The notes below the pieces were generated by a model that had not been told where the DNA came from, did not search any database, and saw only the letters and a program-made list of their open reading frames with translations. DNA of 64,000 bases from Pseudomonadota bacterium (GTDB lineage Bacteria > Desulfobacterota > Desulfovibrionia > Desulfovibrionales > Desulfovibrionaceae): positions 1-64,000 of the forward strand of contig JAEYOJ010000127.1 in the NCBI GenBank assembly GCA_023411815.1. The letters run 5' to 3'. The translations under genes and the position numbers were made by a program. Below, in pieces: positions 17,497 to 26,228 of this stretch (its first letter is position 1; each line of letters begins with the position of its first letter).

Positions 17497-19245
17497 TTAG
17501 CCTCCCGCCACGCGCAGGACTTCCGTGGCCGAGGACAGGCCCTGGCGCACCCTTTCCCAGCCGCTGTCGCGGAGCAGGCGCATGCCCTGGCTCACGGCCA
17601 GATCGCGGATGGCAGTGGAACTCTTGCTCTCCAGGATGAGGCTCTTGACCTCGTCGCTCACGGGCAGCACCTCGAAGATGGCCGTCCTGCCGCGGTAGCC
17701 GGTGTTGCTGCACTTGGGACAGCCCACGGCCTCGTACAGGGGCTCTTCCGGGGTGGGCGTCCAGGGCAGGCCCAGCCTGCGGGTCAGGGCCGCGTCGGGC
17801 ACGAAGGGCTTCTTGCAGGCCGGGCAGAGCACGCGCAGCAGCCGCTGGGCCAGGATGCCGAGCAGGGACGAGGAGAGCAGGTAGTCCTCCACGCCGATCT
17901 CCACCAGACGAGTCACGGCGCCTGCCGCGTCGTTGGTGTGCAGGGTGGAGAAGACCAGGTGGCCCGTGAGTGCCGACTGCACGGCGATGTCCGCCGTCTC
18001 CCGGTCGCGTATCTCGCCGATGAGGATCACGTCCGGATCCTGGCGCACGATGGAGCGCAGGCCGCTGGCGAAGGTCAACCCTGCCTTGGGATTGGCCTGG
18101 ACCTGATTGATGCCGTCCAGGTCGTACTCCACCGGGTCTTCGATGGTGATGATTTTCTTGTCCGGCGAATTGAGCGTGTTCAGGGCCGAGTAGAGCGTGG
18201 TGGTCTTGCCGCTTCCCGTGGGGCCGGTGACCAGGACGATGCCGTGGGGCTGGCGGATGAGCCGGTCGAAGGCCTCCAGCTGCAGGGCCGGAAAGCCGAG
18301 CTTCTCCATGGAAAAGGAGATGGACGTGCGGTCAAGCAAACGGATGACCACGGACTCGCCGTGGGTCGTGGGCAGGCAGGACACGCGCATGTCGATGGAC
18401 TTGCCGGCGATCTTGAGGAACATCTTGCCGTCCTGGGGCAGGCGGCGCTCGGCGATGTCCAGGCGGGCCATGATCTTGATGCGCGAGACGATGGCCTGCT
18501 GCAGGTGTCGGGGCAGGGCCTCGAAATCCTGCAATATGCCGTCGATGCGGAAGCGCACCTGGATGCGGTCCTGGAAGGTTTCCAGGTGGATGTCGCTGGC
18601 CGCGCTCTCCACGGCCTTGGTCAGGATGGTGTTGACCTTCTTGACCACCGGGGCCTCGGAGGCCAGGTCCTTGAGCTGTTCGACATCCTCGAAGGCCAGG
18701 AACTCGGGTTCGGCGGCCTGCTCGTCGTCGCCGTCCTGCTGGCGCTGCTCGTCGCGCAGGTAATGGGCCTGGATCCATGCGCGGATGGACTCCTCGCGGC
18801 TTATGGCCAGCTCTATGTCACCCACCCTGAACAGCTTCTTGAGCGTGTCGATGACGATGTGGTCGAAGGGATCACTGATGACGATGGACAGCCTGCCGTC
18901 CTTCACGGCCATGGGCACGAAGGCGTGCTCCTGCATGAACAGCGGCGAGATGCGGGAAAAAGCCTCGGGGTCGTACGTCTCGGGAAGGTTTTTAATGAAG
19001 GGTATGCCGAGTTCCGCGGCCACCAGGCCGAGGAAGTCGTCCTCCGAGACAAGGCCCGTGCGTATGGCCACCTTGTAGGGCGGTTCGCCCGTCCGGCTGT
19101 TGGCCACCACGCGGCGCAGTTCGTCGCGTTGCAGCATTCCCCGGTCTATCATGGCGTCGATGATGTTGGACATGGTATCCAGATTACCCCAATCAGGGCT
19201 TTGTGCATAGATTTGCGTCAAAAATTGCTCGGCCGTAAGGCGCAC
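17497..19245 (-). CDS. gspE: Type II secretion ATPase GspE
   Basis: Cytoplasmic hexameric ATPase that drives pseudopilus assembly, 582 residues. Walker A GPTGSGKT (341-348), Asp box IITIEDPVEY (365-374), Walker B ILIGEIRD (about 407-414), His box TGHLVFSTLHTNDA. The zinc motif is CPAC (474-477) with CPKC (509-512). The N-terminal GspE_N domain spans about residues 25-160 and ends in an acidic linker. GTG 19245 is used, but its GGAGG is too close; ATG 19173 (MSNIID) is an alternative. It is the first gene of the ten-gene gsp operon. Confidence 0.94.
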   Translation of the reverse strand: MRLTAEQFLTQIYAQSPDWGNLDTMSNIIDAMIDRGMLQRDELRRVVANSRTGEPPYKVAIRTGLVSEDDFLGLVAAELGIPFIKNLPETYDPEAFSRISPLFMQEHAFVPMAVKDGRLSIVISDPFDHIVIDTLKKLFRVGDIELAISREESIRAWIQAHYLRDEQRQQDGDDEQAAEPEFLAFEDVEQLKDLASEAPVVKKVNTILTKAVESAASDIHLETFQDRIQVRFRIDGILQDFEALPRHLQQAIVSRIKIMARLDIAERRLPQDGKMFLKIAGKSIDMRVSCLPTTHGESVVIRLLDRTSISFSMEKLGFPALQLEAFDRLIRQPHGIVLVTGPTGSGKTTTLYSALNTLNSPDKKIITIEDPVEYDLDGINQVQANPKAGLTFASGLRSIVRQDPDVILIGEIRDRETADIAVQSALTGHLVFSTLHTNDAAGAVTRLVEIGVEDYLLSSSLLGILAQRLLRVLCPACKKPFVPDAALTRRLGLPWTPTPEEPLYEAVGCPKCSNTGYRGRTAIFEVLPVSDEVKSLILESKSSTAIRDLAVSQGMRLLRDSGWERVRQGLSSATEVLRVAGG

Positions 19246-19438
19246 CCTCCGCCAGGAAGCGCGCCGGACTGGCCGGTGGTAACAAGCGTGTGCCAGAAAT
19301 CTAGGCGCAATTTAAGATATGGGAAGACCGATTAAAAAAGTTTCATGCGCCAAGGCCATGCGGCGGCAAACTTGCCAAAAAGCCGGGCATGGGCCATGGA
19401 AGGGCAGCGCCACCAGCAGCAATGGAGCCCAAGCGAGC

Positions 19439-20044
19439 ATGAGAAGACCCGCCACCAGGAAGCCTCGGACATCATTCAGGAAAGGCCTTCGATCCGTTTT
19501 GCCGGCAATTTTCCTGTTGCTGGGTGTCCTGCTGGCTTCGGCTTGCGGGCTCCAGGAGCCGCCCCTGCCCGAAATCACGGTCCCGCCCGAGGAATGGGGC
19601 ATCGAGCCCATAGGCCTTTTCGTGCGGGAATGGGGGCAGCGTTCGGAATTCCGCTACCGCGTCACTGACCCCGAGGCGGCTCTGGTGCTCCTGTCCAGGC
19701 CGACCAAGGCCATTCTGGTGCGCGAGAAAAGCGGCGAGAGCTATGAACTGCCGGTGCCCGTGCGTACGGGCAACCAGGAACTGCTTGAGCTGAACCCCGC
19801 GCCCTGGCGGGTCTACTACATGCGCTTACGGCATGTCGTCTTTCCCATCAGCGTAGGGGAGAGCATGAGCCTGATCATCGGCGACATGCGCGTGCGGGGG
19901 CTGAAGGCGCGCGACTTCGACGACCTGCCTCCAGGGCTGGACAGCCCTGATCAGCCGGTGGTCGAGCCCTTGGATACCATCCACATGCCGGGAGACGACC
20001 CCGACAACCCCTTCTACAGCGACACGATCGAAGTGCTTGAATAG
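19439..20044 (+). CDS. Putative lipoprotein of unknown function next to the T2SS operon
   Basis: 201 residues. A basic N-terminus, a hydrophobic segment (SVLPAIFLLLGVLL) and a lipobox (LASAC, Cys36) predict an outer- or inner-membrane lipoprotein. The mature part has Pro-rich and acidic stretches and beta-like patterns (SEFRYRVTDPEAALVLLSRPTKAIL) and ends in an acidic tail. I do not recognise the family. It is transcribed away from gspE, sharing its upstream region. It could supply a T2SS accessory role missing from the operon (pilotin or GspC), but only position supports this. ATG 19439 is chosen because it starts the signal peptide; the frame is open further upstream. Confidence 0.7.
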   Translation: MRRPATRKPRTSFRKGLRSVLPAIFLLLGVLLASACGLQEPPLPEITVPPEEWGIEPIGLFVREWGQRSEFRYRVTDPEAALVLLSRPTKAILVREKSGESYELPVPVRTGNQELLELNPAPWRVYYMRLRHVVFPISVGESMSLIIGDMRVRGLKARDFDDLPPGLDSPDQPVVEPLDTIHMPGDDPDNPFYSDTIEVLE

Positions 20045-20077
20045 AGGGCGGTAGGGCGCGGTTCGGCCGGAGGCCGA

Positions 20078-20434
20078 TCAGGGCCGGACGGCGGAGGCCT
20101 CCCTGCCCGCCACGGCCTCCACCGCGTCCACGCAGGTCTGAGACCCTCCATGGCCCTGCGGCCCCCAGCGCCAGGGGCCGTCGTGTATGCGCAGGGCCGT
20201 GAGTTCTGCCACGGGAATGCAGCGCCAGTTGTCAGGCGATCCGTCGCCGACCGGACCCTCGCTGCTCTCCCCGCCGTACTGGTAGAACAGGCAATGCAGC
20301 CGGTCGCGCTTGCGGCCCAGCACGTGCGGGCACATCTCCCGATAGTGGCCGCCGTACACCGCGCTGACGGGACGCAGTTCGCGCATGGCCCGCAGCAGGG
20401 TGTCGTAGTTTGATGCGCGCGGTTTCCTGACCAT
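20078..20434 (-). CDS. Conserved-looking hypothetical protein
   Basis: 118 residues, no signal peptide. The pattern LLRAMRELRPVSAVYGGHYREMCPHVLGRK, then RLHCLFYQYGGES, then NWRCIPVAELTALRI resembles small bacterial proteins with a WYL-like beta fold. That resemblance is from memory, not from a search. It is convergent with the lipoprotein gene at 19439-20044 (33-base gap). No function is proposed. Confidence 0.65.
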   Translation of the reverse strand: MVRKPRASNYDTLLRAMRELRPVSAVYGGHYREMCPHVLGRKRDRLHCLFYQYGGESSEGPVGDGSPDNWRCIPVAELTALRIHDGPWRWGPQGHGGSQTCVDAVEAVAGREASAVRP

Positions 20435-20582
20435 GGTTCAACATACCAGCTTCGGGGCGGCCCGCAAGCGTTGCCGCCCCGAAGCGTTGCCGGTTGGCGC
20501 AGCGGCCGGACGCGCATGATGCACGGATTCCCGGCGGTGGCCTGCGGGCAGCCGTTCCGGCCGCCCACCGCGACGGTGCGCC

Positions 20583-20909
20583 CTAGCTCTCCCTGCTTCG
20601 CATGCAGCCGATGCAGTACATCGTATCGGGCACTGCCTGCAGCCTGGGGATGGGAATGTCATCCCCGCAATCCGCGCATGTTCCGTAGTTCTTGCCTTCC
20701 ATTCTGCTCAAGGCCCTGGAGAGCTCGAACAGCCGCTGGTCCATGCGTTTCTTCCAGGCCAGGAAGCTCATGCCGGTCCCGGCCAGCTCGCTGCTGGTCA
20801 CCGGAGCTTGAGTTTCATTATGGAAGGCCCATTTTTTCAACGCGTCCCGGATGCCGGCGATTTCCGTCTCGATGTTTCTTCTGAGGGAATTCAACTCACA
20901 CTGTCTCAT
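20583..20909 (-). CDS. TraR/DksA-type C4 zinc-finger protein
   Basis: 108 residues: a helical N-terminal part and a C4 zinc finger CADC (78-81) ... CIGC (99-102). TraR/DksA-family proteins bind the RNA polymerase secondary channel and alter transcription with ppGpp. Here the coiled coil is short, and I do not see the conserved acidic tip motif of DksA, so a TraR-like role is more likely. ATG 20909 with AAGGAG seven bases upstream is clear. A terminator hairpin sits only 25 bases before this start, implying control by attenuation. Confidence 0.85.
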   Translation of the reverse strand: MRQCELNSLRRNIETEIAGIRDALKKWAFHNETQAPVTSSELAGTGMSFLAWKKRMDQRLFELSRALSRMEGKNYGTCADCGDDIPIPRLQAVPDTMYCIGCMRSRES

Positions 20910-20934
20910 CTGAATCTCCTTTGAATGTAAAAGT

Positions 20935-20966
20935 AAAGGCCCCATTTCCTTCGGAGATGGGGCCTT
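20935..20966 (-). terminator. Terminator/attenuator in the leader of the TraR-like gene
   Basis: On the minus strand AAGGCCCCAT...ATGGGGCCTT forms a long stem closed by a TCCGAAGGA top and is followed by TTTACTTTTAC. Only 25 bases, including the ribosome site, separate it from ATG 20909, so no promoter fits between them. It therefore lies inside the transcript of that gene. Confidence 0.75.
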
Positions 20967-21140
20967 TTCGTTGCAGCTCTACAATGAAGCTAGACGATGG
21001 CTCCCGGCGGCTTCTTGCGGAAGCCGGTAGACAGAAAAATACCTTTGGCGGTATTTCGGGTCTGCAGGATTATCCCTTTGTGGATACTTTCAAATATAAG
21101 CCGCATGCATTGATTCCTAATAGGTTTGCTCATGGTAAAC
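20967..21140 (-). other. Predicted structured leader RNA of the TraR-like gene
   Basis: Region without a convincing gene, read on the minus strand from a candidate promoter at 21147-21174. It holds two more hairpins: AAATACC/GGTATTT (21037-21056, followed by a short T run) and CGGCTTC/GAAGCCG (21008-21026). A 47-codon open frame (start about 21133, stop about 20990) ends shortly before the terminator and could be a leader peptide, but it has no ribosome site. The remaining stretch up to 21353 shows nothing further. Confidence 0.45.
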
Positions 21141-21146
21141 GGTCTC

Positions 21147-21174
21147 ATTCTACACACGTGCGTATTATTTGCAA
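21147..21174 (-). promoter_or_regulatory. Candidate sigma-70 promoter for the leader/TraR-like gene
   Basis: Minus strand: TTGCAA (21174-21169), 16-base spacer, TAGAAT (21152-21147). The -10 matches 5 of 6 and the -35 matches 4 of 6 consensus positions. Transcription would begin near 21140. Confidence 0.45.
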
Positions 21175-21353
21175 GGGCTCTCCGCTCCAATTTCATGCCC
21201 AAGGAAAATCCCGGCCGGGCTCTCCGGACTCATCCGGCCAGCGCCCCTCAGACCCGTCGCGCAAGGTAGCGGGCCATTTCGCCAACCCTCTTGCAACGCC
21301 CCGCCAGTGCGGGTATCTCTGACGGGTTATGCTGTAAATACAAAGGATGCGCC

Positions 21354-22511
21354 ATGTACTTCCACACGCCCACGTTCCTCAAGGCCATGTCGCTCGTGTT
21401 CACCCGCAGGCCGCTCTCGATCCGGCACATGCTCGTGGCCGTGTTCTTTTCGGCTCTGTTCCTGGTCCTGCGCGCCGTGGTCATAGCCGGACGCATCCTC
21501 GACGATTTCCTCTATCCGGGCTGGCGCGCGCAGGAGGTCCGGCGGCCCATCTTCATCATAGGCAATCCGCGCAGCGGCACGACCTTCACCCACAGGCTCA
21601 TGGCCGGAGACGAGCGCTTCACCTGCTTCAAGCTCTGGCAGACGATCTTTCCGTCCGTGACCTATTACAAGCTCTTCGGCCTGCTTGGCCGGCTTGATCG
21701 CGAGATCGGCGCGCCGTTCGCCAGGCTGTTGGCCTACGTCACGCGCAAGGGGCTTTCGGGCTGGGAAAAAATGCATGCCACGGGTCCGGACAAGGCCGAA
21801 TCGGACGAGATGCTCTTCGTCTACGCTTTCCTGAGCCCTATCGTATCCATGGTTTTCCCCTACCTGGACGAACTGCCGCAGCTCAAGTTCCCGGACCGTT
21901 TGCCCGAGGACGATCCGGTGCATCTGCGCCTGTACTTCAAGGACTGCCTCAAGCGGCACGTGTACGCCACGCGCCTGGTTCGGGCCAACGGCAAGGCGGA
22001 GCCGGACAGGATACTGCTGGAAAAGGTCGCGCTCATCGCCGGCAGGCTGCGCCTGGTCCTTGCCGCCGTGCCCGATGCGCGCATCGTGCATCTGGTGCGC
22101 CATCCCTACGAGTCCGTGCCCTCGCTCATGAGCATGTTCCATGCTCCGCTGTCCACACTGGCCCCGCAGCATGCGTCCAAGAACGGCCCGGCCATGCGCC
22201 AGGTGGCGATCATGACCTTCGAGTTCTACCGGACCATTCTGGAAGTGAAGCGCGGCCTTTCGCCCGGGCGGTTCCTGGAGCTGCGTTACGAGGACCTCGT
22301 GGCCGACCCGGCCGCGACAGTGAAGCGCATCTACGACGCGTTCTGCATTCCCGTGAGCCCCAACTACAAGGACTGGCTGGCCCTGGAGGCTGCCAGGGCC
22401 AGAAACCACAACAGCGCACACGTCTATTCCTTGGAAGATTTCGGGCTGACGAAGGAGCTCGTTTACGCCGAACTGAAGGACGTCTTCGACGAGTACGGCT
22501 TCAAACCGTAG
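21354..22511 (+). CDS. PAPS-dependent sulfotransferase family protein
   Basis: 385 residues. The 5'-phosphosulfate loop is FIIGNPRSGTTFTHRLM, and the 3'-phosphate site is ARIVHLVRHPYESVPSLMSMF. Both are the hallmark motifs of PAPS sulfotransferases, which move a sulfonate onto hydroxyls or amines. A hydrophobic N-terminal segment (MLVAVFFSALFLVLRAVVIAG) suggests membrane association. ELRYEDLVADPAATVKRIYDAF is the usual C-terminal helix region. ATG 21354 has AAGGA at seven bases. Its last 11 bases overlap the end of hpnA on the opposite strand. The neighbourhood suggests a lipid acceptor, possibly a hopanoid, which is inference. Confidence 0.85.
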   Translation: MYFHTPTFLKAMSLVFTRRPLSIRHMLVAVFFSALFLVLRAVVIAGRILDDFLYPGWRAQEVRRPIFIIGNPRSGTTFTHRLMAGDERFTCFKLWQTIFPSVTYYKLFGLLGRLDREIGAPFARLLAYVTRKGLSGWEKMHATGPDKAESDEMLFVYAFLSPIVSMVFPYLDELPQLKFPDRLPEDDPVHLRLYFKDCLKRHVYATRLVRANGKAEPDRILLEKVALIAGRLRLVLAAVPDARIVHLVRHPYESVPSLMSMFHAPLSTLAPQHASKNGPAMRQVAIMTFEFYRTILEVKRGLSPGRFLELRYEDLVADPAATVKRIYDAFCIPVSPNYKDWLALEAARARNHNSAHVYSLEDFGLTKELVYAELKDVFDEYGFKP

Positions 22512-23499
22512 CGGTTTTCCCCAGTTCGTGCAGGTGCCAGAGCAGCGTCTCGCGCACCGTTTCGGCCAGCGGTCTTATGCGGAAGCCGCTCGATCCGCCC
22601 AACTCCCGCCAGGTGCGGCTGCCGTCGAAGGCCATGGAGCGCCGGCACAGCTTCACGCCCGTGACCGAGGACATGGGCTCGCGGCCCGTGCGCCGGCCCC
22701 ACCACTCCTCCGCGTGGCTGAAGGCCAGGGCCAGGCCGAAGGGCACGCGGAAGGCCGGCGGCCTCATGCCCGCCTCGCGCGCCGCCAGGGTCAGCAGTTC
22801 CTTCACGCTCAGATTGTGGCCCGCCAGAATGTAACGCCTGCCCGCCACCCCGCGTTCGGCGGCCAGCAGGTGACCCAGGGCCGCGTCGCGCACATCCACG
22901 AAATTAAGCCTGCAATCGATGTAGGCCTTGATCTTGCCCTGCAGAAAATTCCGCACCATGCGCCCCGGCGGGGTCAGGTTGCGGTCGCCGGGCCCCAGGG
23001 GCATGGTCGGATTGACCACCACGGCGTCGAAGCCCGAGGCTGCCAGGTCGAGCACGGCCCGTTCCGCGCGGTACTTGGAAAGGCAGTACGGCCCGAGCTG
23101 GTCCTCCTCGGTCACGCGCACATCCTCGGTTATGGGGCCCTGGTGGTCGCGCGGCGTGAGGATGGATTCGGTGGAGGTGTACACGAGCCGCCGGACCTTG
23201 GCCTCGATGGCGGCCCGGATGACGTTTTCGGTGCCTTGGCGGTTGACTTGGTCGAAGACCTTGGGGCAGCGGTCCCAGAGCATGGGGTTGGCCGCCAGGT
23301 GGAAGATGCGCTTGCAGCCCTGGGCGGCTTTCCGCACGGCCCGGGCGTCGCGGATGTCGCCCTGGACAGCCTCATCCGGCCTAGGCAGGCCTTCCGGCCA
23401 GGGCTTGCGGTCGAATACGCGCACCGGGTTTCCCGCGGCCTTGAGCAGGTCGACGAGGTGGCTGCCGATGAAGCCGCTGCCGCCGATGACCAGATCCAT
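22501..23499 (-). CDS. hpnA: Hopanoid-associated NAD-dependent sugar epimerase/dehydratase HpnA
   Basis: 332-residue extended SDR protein: NAD-binding GGSGFIGSHLVDLL at the N-terminus, VYTSTES as the catalytic Ser/Thr region, and YCLSK as the YxxxK catalytic pair. HpnA-type enzymes are linked to hopanoid head-group sugar metabolism. It sits 13 bases after hpnN in the same minus-strand operon hpnL-hpnN-hpnA. Other SDR families share these motifs, so the HpnA name depends on context. Confidence 0.82.
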   Translation of the reverse strand: MDLVIGGSGFIGSHLVDLLKAAGNPVRVFDRKPWPEGLPRPDEAVQGDIRDARAVRKAAQGCKRIFHLAANPMLWDRCPKVFDQVNRQGTENVIRAAIEAKVRRLVYTSTESILTPRDHQGPITEDVRVTEEDQLGPYCLSKYRAERAVLDLAASGFDAVVVNPTMPLGPGDRNLTPPGRMVRNFLQGKIKAYIDCRLNFVDVRDAALGHLLAAERGVAGRRYILAGHNLSVKELLTLAAREAGMRPPAFRVPFGLALAFSHAEEWWGRRTGREPMSSVTGVKLCRRSMAFDGSRTWRELGGSSGFRIRPLAETVRETLLWHLHELGKTATV

Positions 23500-23512
23500 A
23501 CCTGCATACCCC

Positions 23513-26191
23513 TCAGTGAGTCTCGTTGCGCTTGTCGGCCAGACCGGGCCAGCGGGCCAGAACAGCCGGCAGGATCATGAGCGTGGACATGAGCATGAGG
23601 CCGATGGACACCGTCAGCAGCACGCCCATGCCGGCCATGCCATCGTGGGACGAGAAAGCCAGGCTCACGAAGCTGGCCGTCGTGGTCAGCGCGCTGAACA
23701 GCACTCCCCGCGCCGTGGCCGTCCCAAGCAGATCCGCCGCCGATTCGTTTCCCGAACGATAGCGTTGCACGAGGTGGATGGAATAGTCCACGCCGATGCC
23801 CAAAATGAGCGGCACCACGATGATGTTGGCGAAGTTGAAGGCGATGCCTGCGGCCACCATGGTTCCCAGCGTGTAGAGGATGCCCAGCGTGAGCGGCATG
23901 AGCATGAGCGCGGTCTCTCGCGCGCTCCGCAGCACCAGCAGCAGGAACATGCCGATGAGTCCCAGGGCGAGGAGCATGGCTTGCAGAAAGGCGCTGGAGA
24001 TGGTCTGCCCGGACTCGAGCACGGCCACGGGCGGTCCCGTGACCTCCGGGTCGACGGTGCGCACGGCCTCCACGAAGCGCTTCTGGTTCGCGGGGATGGA
24101 CAGGTCCTGGGAAGGGAAGGCCTGCACCAGATAGGCGCCCTTTGGCGAGACGTACTGCTCCACGAGCTCGGGCGGGAGATCACGCAGGCCGAAAGGCCTG
24201 GCGAGCCGCATGTCGCGCAGGCTCTCCAGCAGCGCGGCCATGGGCCGCAGCATGGCCTGCTCCAGCAGCCGCAGCGCGGATTCGCCGGCCTGGCGGTCGG
24301 AGAGGCGGGCCGTGAGGTCACGCACGCTTTCCAGCAGCATGGCGGCCTCGGGTTGGCCTTGGCCCGGCCCGCGCAGATAGGTCGCCAGCGCCTGGCCGAA
24401 GCTCTCTAACGCTGCGCGGCAGCCGGCATAGTCGCAGGGGCGTATCTCGATGGACTCCGGCGCGGGCGGCAAGGGCGGCAGGATGAACTCCAGGTCCTGC
24501 AGTGCCGTGAGCTTGTCTTCCATATCCGTGGGCAGGAAGTCGCCGATGTGCACCGTTCGGGCCACTTCGGGCAGTTCGGCCAGCCGGGCGGCCTCGCGGG
24601 CCGCCTCCTCCCGGTCCTGGGCCAGGAGCGATATGTTCCATGGCGAATTTTCTCCGGTGCGGAAAAGATCCCTGGCCGTGACCACGGATTCGGCGTCCTG
24701 GTCCGAAAGGTTCAGGGGATTGGCGTCGAAATGCACGCCGGGCAAAAGGGCCAGCGAGGCGACGATCAGCACGGCGGCCGATCCGGTCACCAGGCGGGAC
24801 CTGCGCGCGGGAAAACTCGATGCGTGCCGTCCCAGGCCCAGACTGCGGCCTTGGGCCAGGTCCGCCGGCATGAGCGCGAAGAGGGCCGGCAGGACTGTCA
24901 TGGTCGCCGCGAAGATGATGAACATGCCCGTGCCGGAAATAAGCCCCAGTTCCGAGGCCCCGATGTAGGCCGTGGGCACGAAGGAGTAGAATCCGATGGC
25001 CGTGGTTATCGCGCAAAGCAAGAGCGAGTTGCCGGTCTCCTCGGCCGCCTGGGACAAGGCCTGGCGCTTTTCCAACCCCCTGCGCAGGCCCTCGCGATAG
25101 CCCAGGCTGTACTGGATGGCGTAGTCGATGCCCAGTCCGACATACAGCACCACGAAGGACACGGAGATGAGGTTCAGCCGGCCTATGGCCAGCATGGCGA
25201 AGCCGAGGGTGCAGACGAGGCCCGTGAGCAGCGTGCCCAGGCAGGCCAGGACCATGCGCCAGGAGGCCAGGCCCATGTAGAGCAGCGCGGCCACGGCGAT
25301 GAAGGACAGGCCGAAGCCCAGGCCCACGCTGTTCTCGACGCTGCGCAGGTCCTCGCTTCTGAGGGCCACGTTGCCCGTCAGGCGCACGCGCACGCCCGGC
25401 ACCTCCCGCTCCACCTCGCGCATCGCGTCCCGCATGGACTGGATGGCCTGCCGACCGGGATTGAGCCTGCCGTAGTCCAGTTCGGGTCGCACCACGACGA
25501 ACTCAAGCGATCTTTCGTCGTCCCCGGAGTCGTTCCCGGCGTCATCCCCGCGCATGAGCTTCTGCCAGGACAGATACTCCAGCCGGCCCCGCAGGGCCGC
25601 CTTGATGGTCCTGGCCATGGAGGCGAAAAGCCTGGGCAGGGTTTCCTCGTCCTCAAGCTCCTGGCCGCCGATGACGAGAAAGTCGCCCAGGGTGGAAAGG
25701 AGCGCGGGCAGGCTCAGGTCTTCGGCCAGAGGCGTGAGGAAGGGCTGCACTCCCGCCAGGTTGTCCACGGTCTCCTCGACCTGGTCCAGATTGCGCAGGA
25801 GGATGCCGTTGCGGCGGAAGAACTCGTCCGCTCCCGGCGCAAAGACCGATGCGAACCCTGCCTCCGGCGCGATCTGCCGCAGGTGTACGGCCAGACGCTC
25901 CTGGAACTCGCGGGCCATCTCGGGAGCCGCGCTCTCCACGACCGCCACGAGAGTCTCGCCATGCCCGGGGAAGGCTTGGTCGAGCTTTTTGCGCATCTGG
26001 CGAAAGGGCAGCTCGTCCGAGACCATCTCGGTCATGTCCGTGTTGATGGCGAAGTGGCTGACGGTATACCAGCCCAGCCAGCCGGTCAGGGCGACGGCCA
26101 GCAGGAGCGTGAGGCCGGGGCGGGCCAGCACGGCCTTGACGGCCCAACGGGGCAGGCAGGGGATATGTTTACGAATGCAGCCCAGGAGCAT
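23513..26191 (-). CDS. hpnN: Hopanoid-associated RND transporter HpnN
   Basis: 892-residue RND-superfamily exporter of the HpnN type, which moves hopanoids to the outer membrane. The N-terminal helix (GLTLLLAVALTGWLGWYTV) is followed by FAINTDMTEMVSDELPFRQ and a large periplasmic loop. A sterol-sensing-like bundle follows (FVVLYVGLGIDYAIQYSLGYREGL, then AITTAIGFYSFVPT), and the arrangement repeats in the second half (IIVVPLILGIGVDYSIHLVQRY, LTTTASFVSLAFSSHDGMAGMG). That twofold repeat gives about 12 membrane helices. It lies between hpnL (37-base gap) and hpnA. Confidence 0.92.
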   Translation of the reverse strand: MLLGCIRKHIPCLPRWAVKAVLARPGLTLLLAVALTGWLGWYTVSHFAINTDMTEMVSDELPFRQMRKKLDQAFPGHGETLVAVVESAAPEMAREFQERLAVHLRQIAPEAGFASVFAPGADEFFRRNGILLRNLDQVEETVDNLAGVQPFLTPLAEDLSLPALLSTLGDFLVIGGQELEDEETLPRLFASMARTIKAALRGRLEYLSWQKLMRGDDAGNDSGDDERSLEFVVVRPELDYGRLNPGRQAIQSMRDAMREVEREVPGVRVRLTGNVALRSEDLRSVENSVGLGFGLSFIAVAALLYMGLASWRMVLACLGTLLTGLVCTLGFAMLAIGRLNLISVSFVVLYVGLGIDYAIQYSLGYREGLRRGLEKRQALSQAAEETGNSLLLCAITTAIGFYSFVPTAYIGASELGLISGTGMFIIFAATMTVLPALFALMPADLAQGRSLGLGRHASSFPARRSRLVTGSAAVLIVASLALLPGVHFDANPLNLSDQDAESVVTARDLFRTGENSPWNISLLAQDREEAAREAARLAELPEVARTVHIGDFLPTDMEDKLTALQDLEFILPPLPPAPESIEIRPCDYAGCRAALESFGQALATYLRGPGQGQPEAAMLLESVRDLTARLSDRQAGESALRLLEQAMLRPMAALLESLRDMRLARPFGLRDLPPELVEQYVSPKGAYLVQAFPSQDLSIPANQKRFVEAVRTVDPEVTGPPVAVLESGQTISSAFLQAMLLALGLIGMFLLLVLRSARETALMLMPLTLGILYTLGTMVAAGIAFNFANIIVVPLILGIGVDYSIHLVQRYRSGNESAADLLGTATARGVLFSALTTTASFVSLAFSSHDGMAGMGVLLTVSIGLMLMSTLMILPAVLARWPGLADKRNETH

Positions 26192-26228
26192 GCCGAATCC
26201 TCTCAGCCCTATCCGTTCCGCGACGGTT

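Noticed and set aside
17470..19335. Long plus-strand open frame (about 620 codons) opposite gspE
   Set aside because: It is the antisense shadow of a clear GspE gene; its translation is His/Gly/Gln/Asp-rich with no motif, as expected for GC-rich antisense frames.
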